Shown here piece by piece: positions 55,324 to 64,000 of a stretch of DNA of 64,000 nucleotides (the first letter of the stretch is position 1; each line of letters begins with the position of its first letter). The translations under genes were made by a program, and so were the position numbers. The stretch lies in contig NZ_CP090423.1 in NCBI RefSeq assembly GCF_023518235.1, forward strand, positions 1,612,001-1,676,000, in the 5' to 3' direction. This DNA is from Stenotrophomonas maltophilia (GTDB lineage: Bacteria > Pseudomonadota > Gammaproteobacteria > Xanthomonadales > Xanthomonadaceae). The notes under the pieces are model-generated. The model saw nothing but the letters and a program-made list of their open reading frames with translations. It was not told the origin of the DNA and ran no database searches.

Positions 55324-55345
55324 TGTCAAAACTATCCGTTTTTCA
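55324..55345. promoter_or_regulatory. Possible LysR operator
   Basis: TGTCAAA-N8-TTTTTCA forms an imperfect dyad in the 140-base region between the divergent LysR and pirin genes. The assignment rests on position and weak symmetry only. Confidence 0.35.
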
Positions 55346-55443
55346 AACCCCGGGCGCAAGCGGATACTTCTCTCCAACGGGGAAACACAGCGGCTACCGG
55401 CCCACCCCGCCCAATCGAAACCATCGAACAAGGAGATTCCATC

Positions 55444-56145
55444 ATGCTGCAGATCCGCAAGAGTGCTACCCGTGGCCTGGCCGAGCATGGCTGGCTGTCC
55501 TCGCGCCATACCTTCTCGTTTGCCAACTACTACGACCCGCGCTACGTCAGCTTCGGCCCGCTGCGGGTGATCAACGAAGACAAGGTGATCGGCGGCCAAG
55601 GCTTCGGCACGCACAGCCACAGCAACATGGAGATCATCTCCTACGTGCTCGGCGGCGCGCTGGAACACAAGGACTCGATGGGCACCGGCTCGGTGCTGCG
55701 CTATGGCGACGTGCAGCGCATGAGCGCCGGCAGCGGCGTCAGCCACAGCGAATTCAACCACTCGGCCGACGAGACCGTGCACTTCCTGCAGATCTGGATC
55801 TTCCCGGACACCGAGAACATCGCGCCGTCCTACGAGGAGACCCACTTCACGCCGGACAGCAAGCGCGGCCAGCTGCGCCTGATCGCCTCGCCGGACGGGG
55901 CCGACGGTTCGCTGCGCATCCACCAGGATGCCCGCATCTTCGCCACCATTCTCGATGGCGGCCAGAAGCTGCACCACGCACTCGGCACCGGTCGCGGCGC
56001 CTATGTGCAGGTGGCGCGCGGCCAGCTGCAGGTCAACGGCATCACCCTGGAAGCCGGTGATGCGCTCCAGATCAGCGACGAAGCGCAGCTGACGCTGGAA
56101 AACGGCAACGACGCCGAAGTGCTGGTGTTCGACCTGCCGCTGTAA
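55444..56145 (+). CDS. Pirin-family bicupin protein (YhhW-like)
   Basis: 233-residue bicupin. The N-terminal cupin has the metal ligands in GFGTHSHSNMEIISYVLGG (His-x-His and Glu) and VSHSEFNHS; the C-terminal cupin (from about residue 150) lacks a clear metal set. E. coli YhhW of this group has quercetinase activity. AAGGAG lies 8 bases before the ATG. A hairpin after the stop codon (56153-56180) probably terminates it. Confidence 0.93.
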   Translation: MLQIRKSATRGLAEHGWLSSRHTFSFANYYDPRYVSFGPLRVINEDKVIGGQGFGTHSHSNMEIISYVLGGALEHKDSMGTGSVLRYGDVQRMSAGSGVSHSEFNHSADETVHFLQIWIFPDTENIAPSYEETHFTPDSKRGQLRLIASPDGADGSLRIHQDARIFATILDGGQKLHHALGTGRGAYVQVARGQLQVNGITLEAGDALQISDEAQLTLENGNDAEVLVFDLPL

Positions 56146-56152
56146 CGGAAAC

Positions 56153-56217
56153 GCCCGCGATGCCATCACGCATCGCGGGCGCCGTTGCAGAGCCGAGCCC
56201 ACGCTCGGCACTCTGCA
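56153..56217. repeat. Hairpin plus palindrome between pirin and hydrolase genes
   Basis: GCCCGCGATGC/GCATCGCGGGC (56153-56180), then TGCAGAGCCGAGC...GCTCGGCACTCTGCA (56185-56217), a relative of the GTAG palindromes. Flanking genes converge. Confidence 0.75.
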
Positions 56218-56226
56218 GAACCGTCA

Positions 56227-56922
56227 TCAGCCGCCGATGGCGGCGCAGGCTTCCAGGATCAGCGCCGTCACCTCGGTCGGCTTCGACGCCAGCGACGCAT
56301 GGCTGGCATCCAGTTCCAGCAACCGCTTCGGCTGCATCCGTGCGGCCATGGCCCGCTGGTTTTCCGGCGCGATCATGCGGTCGTGGCGCGACAGCTGATA
56401 CCAGCTCGGCCTGTGCTTCCACGCCGGGTCGCTGACGGCATCGCCGAAGGTGCTGGCCAGCGGCGCCTTCTGCGTGACCGCCATGACCCGGCCTTCGTCC
56501 TCGCTCAGGTCCTGGCAGAAACTCTCGTGGAACTTGTCCGCGCGCAGCCACAGGTAGCCATCACTGTCCGGTGCCAGGTTCGGCGCCGCTTCCGGCAGAT
56601 GCTGCTGGGTGATGCCACCGGGGCTCTCGCCGGCATCCGGTGCGAAGGCGGCAATATAGACCAGCCCCTTCACGTTGGCCTCGTTGCCGGCCTGGCTGAT
56701 CACCGCCCCCCCGTAGGAATGGCCGACCAGCAGCACCGGCCCTTCAATCTGGCGGATCATTTTCTGGGTGCGCCCGGCGTCGTCGGCCAGCGAGGTAAGC
56801 GGCAATTCCACCGCCTGCACGCGATCATGGCCATTGCGATGCAATTCCAGGATCACCTTGGCCCAGTGTGCGGCCCCGCCCCAGAATCCGTGGACGAGGA
56901 GGATGGTCGGTGTCGTGCTCAT
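56227..56922 (-). CDS. Alpha/beta hydrolase (salicylate-esterase-like size class)
   Basis: 231-residue predicted serine hydrolase. LLVHGFWGGAAHWAKV near the N-terminus is the oxyanion loop, VLLVGHSYGGAVIS holds the nucleophile (about residue 69), DRMIAPENQRAMA the acid region, and LELDASHASLASKP the catalytic histidine (about residue 207). Small single-domain plant-type esterases and many bacterial hydrolases share this layout; the substrate is unknown. No signal peptide. Confidence 0.88.
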   Translation of the reverse strand: MSTTPTILLVHGFWGGAAHWAKVILELHRNGHDRVQAVELPLTSLADDAGRTQKMIRQIEGPVLLVGHSYGGAVISQAGNEANVKGLVYIAAFAPDAGESPGGITQQHLPEAAPNLAPDSDGYLWLRADKFHESFCQDLSEDEGRVMAVTQKAPLASTFGDAVSDPAWKHRPSWYQLSRHDRMIAPENQRAMAARMQPKRLLELDASHASLASKPTEVTALILEACAAIGG

Positions 56923-57054
56923 TTACAGGTCTCCGGCAGCGGGCGGCGGAGTGCCGACCGTGCCCCCACTGTCCCCGTGTGGCGTTAACCACTGGTGACG
57001 CGATGCAATCGTATGCGTCGTCCGATGTCATCCATGGCACTTGCCGATCTCGAT

Positions 57055-57068
57055 TGAAAACGTTTCCA
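57055..57068. promoter_or_regulatory. LacI/GalR-family operator TGAAAACGTTTCCA
   Basis: Near-symmetric site of the same form as 26909-26922, 32 bases before the MFS gene start. Repression by a sugar-responsive LacI regulator encoded elsewhere is likely. Confidence 0.72.
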
Positions 57069-57099
57069 TGACTGCATTCCCTGGAGATCTCCACCGCGC

Positions 57100-58239
57100 A
57101 TGACGCCCTCATCCCCCCGCGCCCAGCAGCACGCCACCCGCGCCGCCTTCTTCATCCCCGGATTCGCCACCGCCGCCTGGGCGCCGATGGTGCCCTACGC
57201 CAAGGCCAAGGCCGGGCTGTCCGATGCCAGCCTTGGCGCGGTGCTGCTGTGCCTCGGCCTGGGCTCGCTGCTGGCGATGCCGCTGGCGGGTGCGTTGACC
57301 GGTCGGCTGGGATGCCGCCGGGTGATGGTGATCACCTGCGCGATGATGCTGTGCGCCCTGCCCTTGCTGGTACTGGCACCGTCACCACTGGCGCTGGGTG
57401 CGGCCCTGTTCGTGTTCGGCGCCGGCGTGGGCGCACTGGACTGCGCGATGAACATGCAGGCGGTGGCGGTCGAGCGCGATGCTGGGCGGCCGATGATGTC
57501 CGGCTTCCATGCGTTCTACAGCATCGGCGGCTTCGTCGGTGCGGGCTGCATGACCGGCCTGCTGATAGTGGGAACGCCGCTGTGGATGGCCGCCTTGGCC
57601 TCGGTGACGGCACTGCTGCTGGTGGCGGTGCTCGCGGCGCCACACTGGCGCCCGCAACGGATCCTGCATGAAGGCCCGCTGCTGGCGCTGCCACATGGCG
57701 TGGTGCTGTTCATCGGCGTGCTGGCCTTCGTGGTGTTCCTCGGCGAAGGCTCGATGCTGGACTGGAGCGCGGTGTTCCTGGCCGAGGTACGGCAGGTGCC
57801 GCGCGACCAGGCCGGCGCAGGCTTCGCGGTGTTTACCCTGGCGATGACCGCGATGCGTCTGTTCGGCGATGGCATCGTCGAGCGCCTCGGCCGCACCCGC
57901 ACGATCGTCATCGGCGGCATCACCGCAGCGGCCGGTTTTGGCCTGGCCACGCTGGTGCCGTCGTTCCCGGTGGCACTGACCGGCTACCTGCTGGTCGGGC
58001 TGGGCTGCGCCAATATCGTACCGGCGCTGTTCTCGATGGCCGGCCAGCAGCGGGTGATGCCAGAGAGCATCGCGATCACCGCGGTTACCACCTTGGGCTA
58101 CGCCGGCATCCTCGCCGGCCCGGCCGCGATTGGCGCGCTGGCACATGCCACCAGCCTCGGCTTCGCCTTCCTGTGCGTGGCCGCGCTGCTGCTCGGCGTG
58201 GCTGCGTCCGCCCGCTCACTGGCACGCCGCCTGCCCTGA
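57100..58239 (+). CDS. MFS transporter
   Basis: 379-residue transporter with about 12 helices. GALTGRLGCRRVMVITC is the loop 2-3 motif, ALDCAMNMQAVAVERDAGRPMMSGFHAFYS and EGSMLDWSAVFL match the group of MFS proteins that includes YbjJ-like and FucP-related carriers. A LacI-type operator just upstream suggests a sugar or sugar-derived substrate. It ends at the second long inverted repeat. Confidence 0.9.
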   Translation: MTPSSPRAQQHATRAAFFIPGFATAAWAPMVPYAKAKAGLSDASLGAVLLCLGLGSLLAMPLAGALTGRLGCRRVMVITCAMMLCALPLLVLAPSPLALGAALFVFGAGVGALDCAMNMQAVAVERDAGRPMMSGFHAFYSIGGFVGAGCMTGLLIVGTPLWMAALASVTALLLVAVLAAPHWRPQRILHEGPLLALPHGVVLFIGVLAFVVFLGEGSMLDWSAVFLAEVRQVPRDQAGAGFAVFTLAMTAMRLFGDGIVERLGRTRTIVIGGITAAAGFGLATLVPSFPVALTGYLLVGLGCANIVPALFSMAGQQRVMPESIAITAVTTLGYAGILAGPAAIGALAHATSLGFAFLCVAALLLGVAASARSLARRLP

Positions 58240-58242
58240 CAG

Positions 58243-58320
58243 AAAAAGGGGACGGAGGGGATTAAGTCGTTTCCCGCACACACGCGGCAGAAACGACTTA
58301 ATCCCCTCCGTCCCCTTTTT
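58243..58320. repeat. 30-base-arm inverted repeat (bidirectional terminator-like), copy 2
   Basis: Arms 58243-58272 and 58291-58320 are perfectly complementary and share their sequence with copy 1 at 17547-17613 (core GGGGACGGAGGGGATTAAG). The 18-base loop differs. It lies between convergent MFS and hydrolase genes, 3 bases from each stop. Confidence 0.92.
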
Positions 58321-58322
58321 TT

Positions 58323-59441
58323 TCAGCGGTGGGCCAGCCATTCGGCCTGGGCCGGCAGCTGTGGTGCCGGGCAGGCGCTCTTCGGGTGGTGTTCGTCGCG
58401 CGCCATCCAGTCGTCGACCACGCCGGCCAGCAGATCCAGCCGCAGCGGCAGGGTGATGTGGTCCTCGCCGCGCATCTCGATGTAGTGCGCGCGCGGATTG
58501 GCCTGCGCCAGCTCGCGGCCCTGGCTGACCGGGATGTGCTGGTCGCCCTGCCCGTGCAGCAGCAGCACGCAGGCGCGGGTATCGGCCAGCGCGCGCGCCA
58601 CGTCCACGCGGTCCAGATCGACGTCGATACGCCGGCTGGCGGCGGCGATCACCTGGTTGATGTCCTGGCCGCCGTAGCGCCAGCGCGCGTAGGAGGCCAC
58701 CGCCTGCGCCTTCAATCCTTCCGGCTGCAAGCCCATCAGGTGCGGGATCATCGTGCGGATGGCCACGCCGGCATTGGCAAACGATTCCATCGCCACCACG
58801 CCGGCCACCTGGTCGCCCAGCTTGTCGGCGGTGAACACCGCCGTGGCGGCGCCATAGGACACACCGAACAGATACAGCGGACCCGTCACTTCACCACGCG
58901 CGCGCAGCTCGCCGATCACATCGACCACGTCATCCGATTCATAGGTGCCATAACCGGACGGGCCAGCGCCAGACTGGCCATGGTTGCGCAGGTCCAGAGT
59001 CACCACGCGGTAGCCGGATTCGGCCAGCTGCAGCGACCACGGCAGCATCGAATCACCGTTCATCATCCAGCCGTGCAGCAGCACCACGGTACCGCGCGGC
59101 GCCTGCGCCCGGAACGGCTGCGGCACGGCCAGGCTCAGCCCGGTATCCAGCGGCAGGCCGTTCTCGTGACGCTGCGGCAGATAGCGATAGCGCGCACCGT
59201 AGTCGCCCGGATCGAACACGCGCCAGAAGATCGGCACGCCGTCGCGGCCCGGTGCGAAGCCGTGGCGGTTGGGCAGTTCAGCGATGGCCGCGGCGATGCG
59301 CGGGCGATCAAGCAGCGTCGACACGCCACCCGGCGCGATCAACCGATCGGCGAGCGAGGTGGACGAGGCATTGATCGAAGAGGAGCATGCGGCCAGCCAC
59401 AGGCCGGCGCACGCCAGCAGCAACAGCAGCAAGCGCTTCAT
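58323..59441 (-). CDS. Alpha/beta hydrolase lipoprotein
   Basis: 372-residue exported hydrolase with a lipobox LWLAAC (about residue 19) followed by SSS. The fold is marked by VVLLHGWMMNGDSM, LDLRNHGQSG, nucleophile elbow LFGVSYGAATA (about residue 195), LLLHGQGDQHIPVSQ with the acid, and GEDHITLPL with the histidine. A typical serine hydrolase anchored to a membrane; the substrate is unknown. It is divergent from the cytochrome gene. Confidence 0.88.
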   Translation of the reverse strand: MKRLLLLLLACAGLWLAACSSSINASSTSLADRLIAPGGVSTLLDRPRIAAAIAELPNRHGFAPGRDGVPIFWRVFDPGDYGARYRYLPQRHENGLPLDTGLSLAVPQPFRAQAPRGTVVLLHGWMMNGDSMLPWSLQLAESGYRVVTLDLRNHGQSGAGPSGYGTYESDDVVDVIGELRARGEVTGPLYLFGVSYGAATAVFTADKLGDQVAGVVAMESFANAGVAIRTMIPHLMGLQPEGLKAQAVASYARWRYGGQDINQVIAAASRRIDVDLDRVDVARALADTRACVLLLHGQGDQHIPVSQGRELAQANPRAHYIEMRGEDHITLPLRLDLLAGVVDDWMARDEHHPKSACPAPQLPAQAEWLAHR

Positions 59442-59626
59442 ATCACGTCATGGGGGCGAATCCGACAGACGGGGACATTAACGTCCCGCACGACCGGGCA
59501 TCTATCGCAGCCGGATGACGGCTTGATGACAGCGCAGGAACGATTCAGCTTGGTGCACAGGCTGTCTCCGTTCAGGCAATGATCCCGATCAATGAACGTG
59601 CGCGCAGGAATGCCCACAGTGCCGCC

Positions 59627-60973
59627 ATGCGCACCTCGCTCAAGCTCGCCCTTGCCCTGGCCGCCACCGTGGCCGCCGCCTACGGCATCGCCCGCACTGC
59701 GCCTTACTGGTTCGCGCCACGGCAGGCGGCGCACGTCGACATCCACGACCCGGCGCTGATCGCGCAGGGCCAGTACCTGTCGCGCGCCGCCGACTGCGCG
59801 GCCTGCCATACCGCACCGGGCGGCAAGCCATTCGCCGGTGGCCTCGGCATGCAGACGCCGATGGGCACGCTCTACTCGACCAACATCACGCCTGATCCCG
59901 AAACCGGCATCGGCGGTTACGACTACGCCGACTTCGAGCGCGCCGTGCGCCGCGGCGTCCGCCATGACGGCCAACCGCTGTACCCGGCGATGCCGTATGC
60001 CTCCTACGTGATCGCCAGCGATGCCGAGATCAGAGCGCTGTACGCCTACTTCATGGGTTCGGTGCAGCCGGTGAAACAGAGCAACGCCGACAGCACGATT
60101 CCCTGGCCCGCCAACATGCGCTGGCCGCTGGCATGGTGGCAGCTGCTGTTCGCACGCCCGCGCAGCTTCAGCCCGGATCCCTCGCTGGACGCCGGCCAGC
60201 AGCGCGGTGCCGAACTGGTGGAAGGCCTGGCCCACTGCGGTGCCTGCCACACACCGCGCGGCCTGGCCTTCCAGGAAAAGGCGATGGCCGACGATGGCAG
60301 CCGCCAGTTCCTGTCCGGCTCGGTGCTGGAAGGCTGGTATGCGAAGAACCTGCGCAATGAATCGACTGGGCTGGCCAGCTGGAGCGAAGGCGAGATCGTC
60401 GACTTCCTGCGCACCGGTCGCACCGATCGCTCGGCGGCCTTTGGCGGCATGGCCGATGTGGTCGAGCACAGCACGCAGTTTCTGTCCGACGCCGACCTGC
60501 TGGCGATGGCACGTTATCTGAAACAGCTGCCCGCGCGCGAAGGACGCAGCACGCAGTGGTCGCCCGGCAGCGATACGACCACCGCCGCACTGCGCAGCGG
60601 CGACTACCGCGTGGCCGGTGCGCTGGCCTATGCCGAGCACTGCCAGGCCTGCCATCGTGCCGATGGCCGCGGCATGCCGCGCGTCTATCCGGCATTGGCC
60701 GGCAACTCGATCGTGTTCGCCGATGATCCCAGTTCGCTGGTGCAAGTGACCCTGATCGGCGGCCGTACGCCGCACACCGCACACGACCGCATGGCCTTCA
60801 GCATGCCTGGCTTCGAGCAGCTGCCGAACGCGCAGCTGGCGCAGATCCTGACCTTCATCCGCAGCAGTTGGGGCAACCAGGCCAGCGCGGTAAGCGAGGT
60901 CGACGTGGCGCGGATGCGCCGGGTGGTGCACGACAAACCGGTGCACTACGTTCCGCAGGAGGCCGCACGATGA
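59627..60973 (+). CDS. Triheme c-type cytochrome (alcohol/gluconate dehydrogenase cytochrome-subunit type)
   Basis: About 448 residues with one N-terminal membrane anchor or signal (LALALAATVAAAYGIA) and three heme c motifs: CAACH (about residue 57), CGACH (204) and CQACH (339). The spacing and GGYDYADFERAVRRG, YPAMPYASYV match the cytochrome subunit of membrane alcohol, gluconate or sorbitol dehydrogenases. No dehydrogenase gene is adjacent. An ATG at 59579 would add 16 residues. It overlaps the next cytochrome gene (ATGA). Confidence 0.87.
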   Translation: MRTSLKLALALAATVAAAYGIARTAPYWFAPRQAAHVDIHDPALIAQGQYLSRAADCAACHTAPGGKPFAGGLGMQTPMGTLYSTNITPDPETGIGGYDYADFERAVRRGVRHDGQPLYPAMPYASYVIASDAEIRALYAYFMGSVQPVKQSNADSTIPWPANMRWPLAWWQLLFARPRSFSPDPSLDAGQQRGAELVEGLAHCGACHTPRGLAFQEKAMADDGSRQFLSGSVLEGWYAKNLRNESTGLASWSEGEIVDFLRTGRTDRSAAFGGMADVVEHSTQFLSDADLLAMARYLKQLPAREGRSTQWSPGSDTTTAALRSGDYRVAGALAYAEHCQACHRADGRGMPRVYPALAGNSIVFADDPSSLVQVTLIGGRTPHTAHDRMAFSMPGFEQLPNAQLAQILTFIRSSWGNQASAVSEVDVARMRRVVHDKPVHYVPQEAAR

Positions 60974-61896
60974 AGCGTTCGCGCAGACGTACCCGCAGAC
61001 TGCTCGGCGCTGCAATCGCCGCCGCGCTGTTGGCCATCGCCGGCACCCTCGCCCATCGCCATCTGTACCCGGATCTGGATGCCGCTGCGGCCAGTACGCT
61101 GGACATCCTCGATGCACGCGGCAAGGTGATCGGGCACTACCAGCCGCCCAGCGCCGAGGAAATCAGCGCGCTGGGCAACGCCGAATCGGTGATGCTCGGC
61201 CGCCGCCTGCTCAATGAAACCGCACGCCTGCTGCCGGACAACGTCGGCAATGATCTGAACTGCAACTCGTGCCACATGGCCGAGGGCAAACGACCCTTCG
61301 GCAACCACTACTTCAACACCGGTGGCGGTGCCTATCCGCGCTACATGCCGCGTCCGGGCAAGGTGATCGGGCTGGCCGAGCGCATCAACGGCTGCCTGCA
61401 GCGTTCGATGAACGGCAAGCCGCTGCCGAAGGATTCGCCGCAGATGCGCGCGATGCTCGACTACATGGCGTGGTTGAGCAGCCCTGTGCCAGACGGTGCG
61501 AAGGTGGCAGCACCCAGCGAAGGACCGATCGACAACACGCTGACCCCGGATCCGATCCGTGGCCAGGCGCTGTACGCGGTTCAGTGCGCGGCCTGCCATG
61601 GCGACAACGGCGAAGGCCGCCGCGACGCCAGCGGCGACGTCGCCTTTCCACCCCTGTGGGGCGACCATAGCTTCAACATCGGTGCTGGCATGGCGCGCCT
61701 GTACAAGGCCGCCGGCTTCATCAAGCACAACATGCCGCCGGCAGTGACCCGCGATCCGCCGCTGGGCCAGCAAGTGATGCCCGACCAGGACGCGGTGGAC
61801 ATCGCCAGCTACTTCATCAACCAGCCGCGCCCGGACTTCGCCAACAAGGACAAGGACTGGCCGCGCGATCCGAAACCCAGGGACGCGCGGTACTGA
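60970..61896 (+). CDS. Diheme c-type cytochrome related to thiosulfate dehydrogenase TsdA
   Basis: 308-residue exported protein with one N-terminal hydrophobic segment and two heme motifs, CNSCH (about residue 98) and CAACH (about 210). NLNCNSCHMAEG-like LNCNSCHMAEGKRPF, GAYPRYMPRPGKVIGLAERI and NGCLQRSMNGKPLP match the TsdA family, where the active-site heme has a Cys axial ligand; the Cys in INGCLQRS is the candidate. Thiosulfate oxidation to tetrathionate is possible but unproven. It is coupled to the triheme cytochrome. Confidence 0.85.
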   Translation: MKRSRRRTRRLLGAAIAAALLAIAGTLAHRHLYPDLDAAAASTLDILDARGKVIGHYQPPSAEEISALGNAESVMLGRRLLNETARLLPDNVGNDLNCNSCHMAEGKRPFGNHYFNTGGGAYPRYMPRPGKVIGLAERINGCLQRSMNGKPLPKDSPQMRAMLDYMAWLSSPVPDGAKVAAPSEGPIDNTLTPDPIRGQALYAVQCAACHGDNGEGRRDASGDVAFPPLWGDHSFNIGAGMARLYKAAGFIKHNMPPAVTRDPPLGQQVMPDQDAVDIASYFINQPRPDFANKDKDWPRDPKPRDARY

Positions 61897-62014
61897 AGAA
61901 CGCCACCGGCCGTCGCCGCCGTCACACAACACGATTCCTGCATCTTCACGTCATGCCGATGTCATTTGCGCTGCCGACACTCCGGGGCTTCCCTCTGCTG
62001 AAGGTCCGGTTTCG

Positions 62015-64000
62015 ATGCGAACGATTGCGCGCTTTCCCCGTGTCTCGCTGCTTGCCCTGCTGATCGCCCCCGCACTGGACGCCCTGGCCGAGGCACCGCA
62101 GGGCGAGACGGCCGAAGCGCGCAATGGCGATGCCCGCACCCTGGACCAGGTGCAGGTGATCGGCCAGGCCACCAGCTACGCCAAGACCTCGGTGCGCGCG
62201 GAAACGCTGAACCGGCAGACGGTGATGAGCAGTGTCAACGACGCGCTCAATGAAGTACCGGGCGTAGTGGTCAGCGAGGCCGATGCCACCGGTTCGTCGG
62301 TATGGGGCACCCAGATCAGCATGCGCGGCTTCGTCACCAACCGCGATACGCAGCAGATCGGCACCACCATCGATGGCCTGCCCAACGGCGGCTCGGGCTA
62401 TGGCGGTGGCTCGCTGGCCAACCGCTACATCGACACCCTGGACCTGGAAACGGTGGAAGTCAGCCAGGGTACGGCCGATATCTCCTCGCGTTCGAACGAA
62501 GCGCTGGGCGGCACGCTGAACTTCCTCACCAGTGATCCACTGCAGGACAGCCGCCTGCGTTTCGTGGTCGGCGCCGGTGACAATGATGCGCGCAAGTACT
62601 ACGTGCGCTACGACACGGGCCTGCTCGGCGGCCATACCCGCGCATGGGTCAGCGCGTCTTCGTCGAAGGTGCACGACTGGATCGATGGCACCGGCCACGC
62701 CAGCAACGATCACATCGCCGGCAAGTTCATCACCGAACTCGACCGCTGGACACTGACCGGCTACCTCTCCTACAACGATGCCGACGAGCCGGAATACACC
62801 AGCGTTTCGCCGAAGGGGTTTGCCACCAACCCGGAGCGCGACAACCTGGTTGGCACCCTGACCGGCATCCCGTACCTGGACCAGAACTATCGCTCCGGTT
62901 CGCGCGCCCTGCGCGAGAATACCTTCGGCTACCTGCGCGCAGCCTTTGACGGCGGCAGTGGTTTCAAAGCCTCGATGGCCGCCTATGGGCATCGCATGCA
63001 GGGCCGGGGCGACTGGCTGCCGCCGTACCTGGCGCAGGTCAGCGACGATGGCGCGGGCCGTCCCGAAGCGGAGTACATCGGTGGCAAGACGGTATACGGC
63101 GGCAGCAACCGCGGCCAGATCTTCTTCGTCAATCCCGACGGCAGCGCCGCACAGCGCCTGGCCAGCTGCACGCCGCGGCTGGGCTTCACTGCCGAGTACG
63201 ACCCGAACTGCTACGCCGGCAATGTGCTGGGCGCGCAGTCCTACCGCCATACCCACTACGACAACGACCGCATGGGCGTGACCGCCGACGTCGAGTGGCG
63301 ACAGACCTTCGGCGCGGTCGACAATACGATCCGTGGCGGCCTGTGGGCGGAGAAGCTGGACCGCTCGGCGCGCCGCGACTGGCACCGCCTGCTCGCTGTC
63401 GGCCAGAGCATCGACTTCGACCGCCAGCCGTACTGGGTGCAGTTCGAAGACAAGTACAAGGTCGACGAGCAGATGTACTACGTCGAGGACGTGGCCCGCT
63501 TTGGTCCGTTCAGTGCGCGACTGGGCGTGAAGCAGTTCTTCGTCGACCAGTCGCGCCGCCGCGTGATCGGCGCCAGCGAGCACGTCACCTCCGATTCCAA
63601 GTCCGATCCACTGCTGTCCACCGGCTTCACCTGGGCACCCGGCGTGGAAGGCATGGAGCTGTTCGCCGGCTTCTCGCAGAACTTCGCCGCGATTCCGTCC
63701 GGCGTGCTTGGCGAAACCGACCCGCAGCGCTTCCGCAACGTCGAGCCGGAAACCGCCGACAACATCGAAGTGGGCATGCGCATCAGCCGCTGGCCGCTGA
63801 CCGCCTCGGTCACGCTGTACAACATCAAGTTCGACAACCGCATCGTGTACCTGCCGGCCGGTTTCGTCAGCGGTATCGATTACCTGGGCGAGACCGACGG
63901 CGTCTACGAGAACTTCGGCGGCGTGGAAAGCAACGGCCTGGAAGCAGCGTTCGGCTATGGTTGGGACAATGGCTGGCGGATCAACGCGGCCTACACCTAC
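62015..64000 (+). CDS. TonB-dependent receptor, C-terminus beyond right edge
   Basis: 662 residues present. A signal peptide (RVSLLALLIAPALDALA) is followed by the TonB-box-like LDQVQVIGQ at about residue 42, a plug domain (VNDALNEVPGVVVSEADATG, ISMRGF) and barrel strands. SNGLEAAFGYGWDNGWRINA near the edge is the late-barrel region of the family. It starts 118 bases after the TsdA-like gene on the same strand, so co-expression is possible. The ligand cannot be assigned. Confidence 0.92.
   Translation, partial: MRTIARFPRVSLLALLIAPALDALAEAPQGETAEARNGDARTLDQVQVIGQATSYAKTSVRAETLNRQTVMSSVNDALNEVPGVVVSEADATGSSVWGTQISMRGFVTNRDTQQIGTTIDGLPNGGSGYGGGSLANRYIDTLDLETVEVSQGTADISSRSNEALGGTLNFLTSDPLQDSRLRFVVGAGDNDARKYYVRYDTGLLGGHTRAWVSASSSKVHDWIDGTGHASNDHIAGKFITELDRWTLTGYLSYNDADEPEYTSVSPKGFATNPERDNLVGTLTGIPYLDQNYRSGSRALRENTFGYLRAAFDGGSGFKASMAAYGHRMQGRGDWLPPYLAQVSDDGAGRPEAEYIGGKTVYGGSNRGQIFFVNPDGSAAQRLASCTPRLGFTAEYDPNCYAGNVLGAQSYRHTHYDNDRMGVTADVEWRQTFGAVDNTIRGGLWAEKLDRSARRDWHRLLAVGQSIDFDRQPYWVQFEDKYKVDEQMYYVEDVARFGPFSARLGVKQFFVDQSRRRVIGASEHVTSDSKSDPLLSTGFTWAPGVEGMELFAGFSQNFAAIPSGVLGETDPQRFRNVEPETADNIEVGMRISRWPLTASVTLYNIKFDNRIVYLPAGFVSGIDYLGETDGVYENFGGVESNGLEAAFGYGWDNGWRINAAYTY

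Noticed and set aside
61946..63583. Open frame of about 545 codons on the - strand opposite the right-edge TonB receptor
   Set aside because: Antisense shadow; the plus-strand frame has signal peptide, plug and barrel features and continues to the edge.

Overview
This 64 kb window looks like core chromosome of a Stenotrophomonas (Xanthomonadaceae, Gammaproteobacteria), probably of the S. maltophilia group. The grounds are the high G+C content, the gene orders (coaD next to a YfhL-type ferredoxin, an Entner-Doudoroff operon zwf-glk-pgl-edd-eda, bamC/dapA/gcvR/bcp, panB-panC-panD-pgi), the TonB receptors, and many short GTAG-headed palindromes (GTAG...GCCGGGCATGGCCCGGC...) of the kind described for S. 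maltophilia. The species call is inference from sequence only. I see no prophage, integrase, insertion sequence or CRISPR array.

Layout. 1-4451 (-): a phosphate-scavenging operon of TonB receptor, phytase-like lipoprotein and purple-acid-type phosphatase (cut by the left edge). 4621-7756: upp, an ArsR-AHSA1 pair, a PsiF protein and a metallo-beta-lactamase-fold enzyme. 7873-11678 (-): ggt, ferredoxin, a lipoprotein, coaD, rsmD. 12328-18074: htpG, an orphan rod-like protein, ftsY, mutY-yggX, a lipoprotein. 18263-25571: lolCD, then sdhC-D-A-B with sdhE and ygfX downstream and, divergently, an SdhAF4-like gene and ygfZ. 25693-33161: a sugar ABC ATPase divergent from the Entner-Doudoroff operon, with a LacI-type operator between them. 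33343-38093: a UvrY/GacA-type regulator, PAP2 phosphatase-ispG, and a RegB-RegA redox two-component pair. 38192-43924: pgi-panD-panC-panB-folK-pcnB (all -) and tRNA-Glu. 44173-53567: a sugar porter, fdxA, bamC-like, dapA, gcvR, bcp, phoH, a lipoprotein, YoaK family, thiD, a hydrolase, then three identical tRNA-Arg(ACG) genes. 54383-64000: LysR/pirin pair, hydrolases, an MFS transporter with a second LacI-type operator, and a c-type cytochrome pair followed by a TonB receptor cut by the right edge.

How the genes work together. The central theme is hexose use: glucose phosphorylation, oxidation to 6-phosphogluconate and cleavage to pyruvate and glyceraldehyde-3-phosphate are all encoded in one operon, with pgi and transporters nearby. 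Succinate dehydrogenase is surrounded by its flavinylation and assembly factors. Pantothenate synthesis (panBCD) and coaD feed coenzyme A.

The least explained content is intergenic. Three unrelated families of long inverted repeats, plus the short GTAG palindromes, fill almost every convergent gene junction. One family (about 100-130 bp, nested, at least five good copies) keeps perfect or near-perfect outer stems although the stem sequence differs between copies, and it travels with a short tandem repeat and a small hairpin. This is the best candidate here for something not well described.
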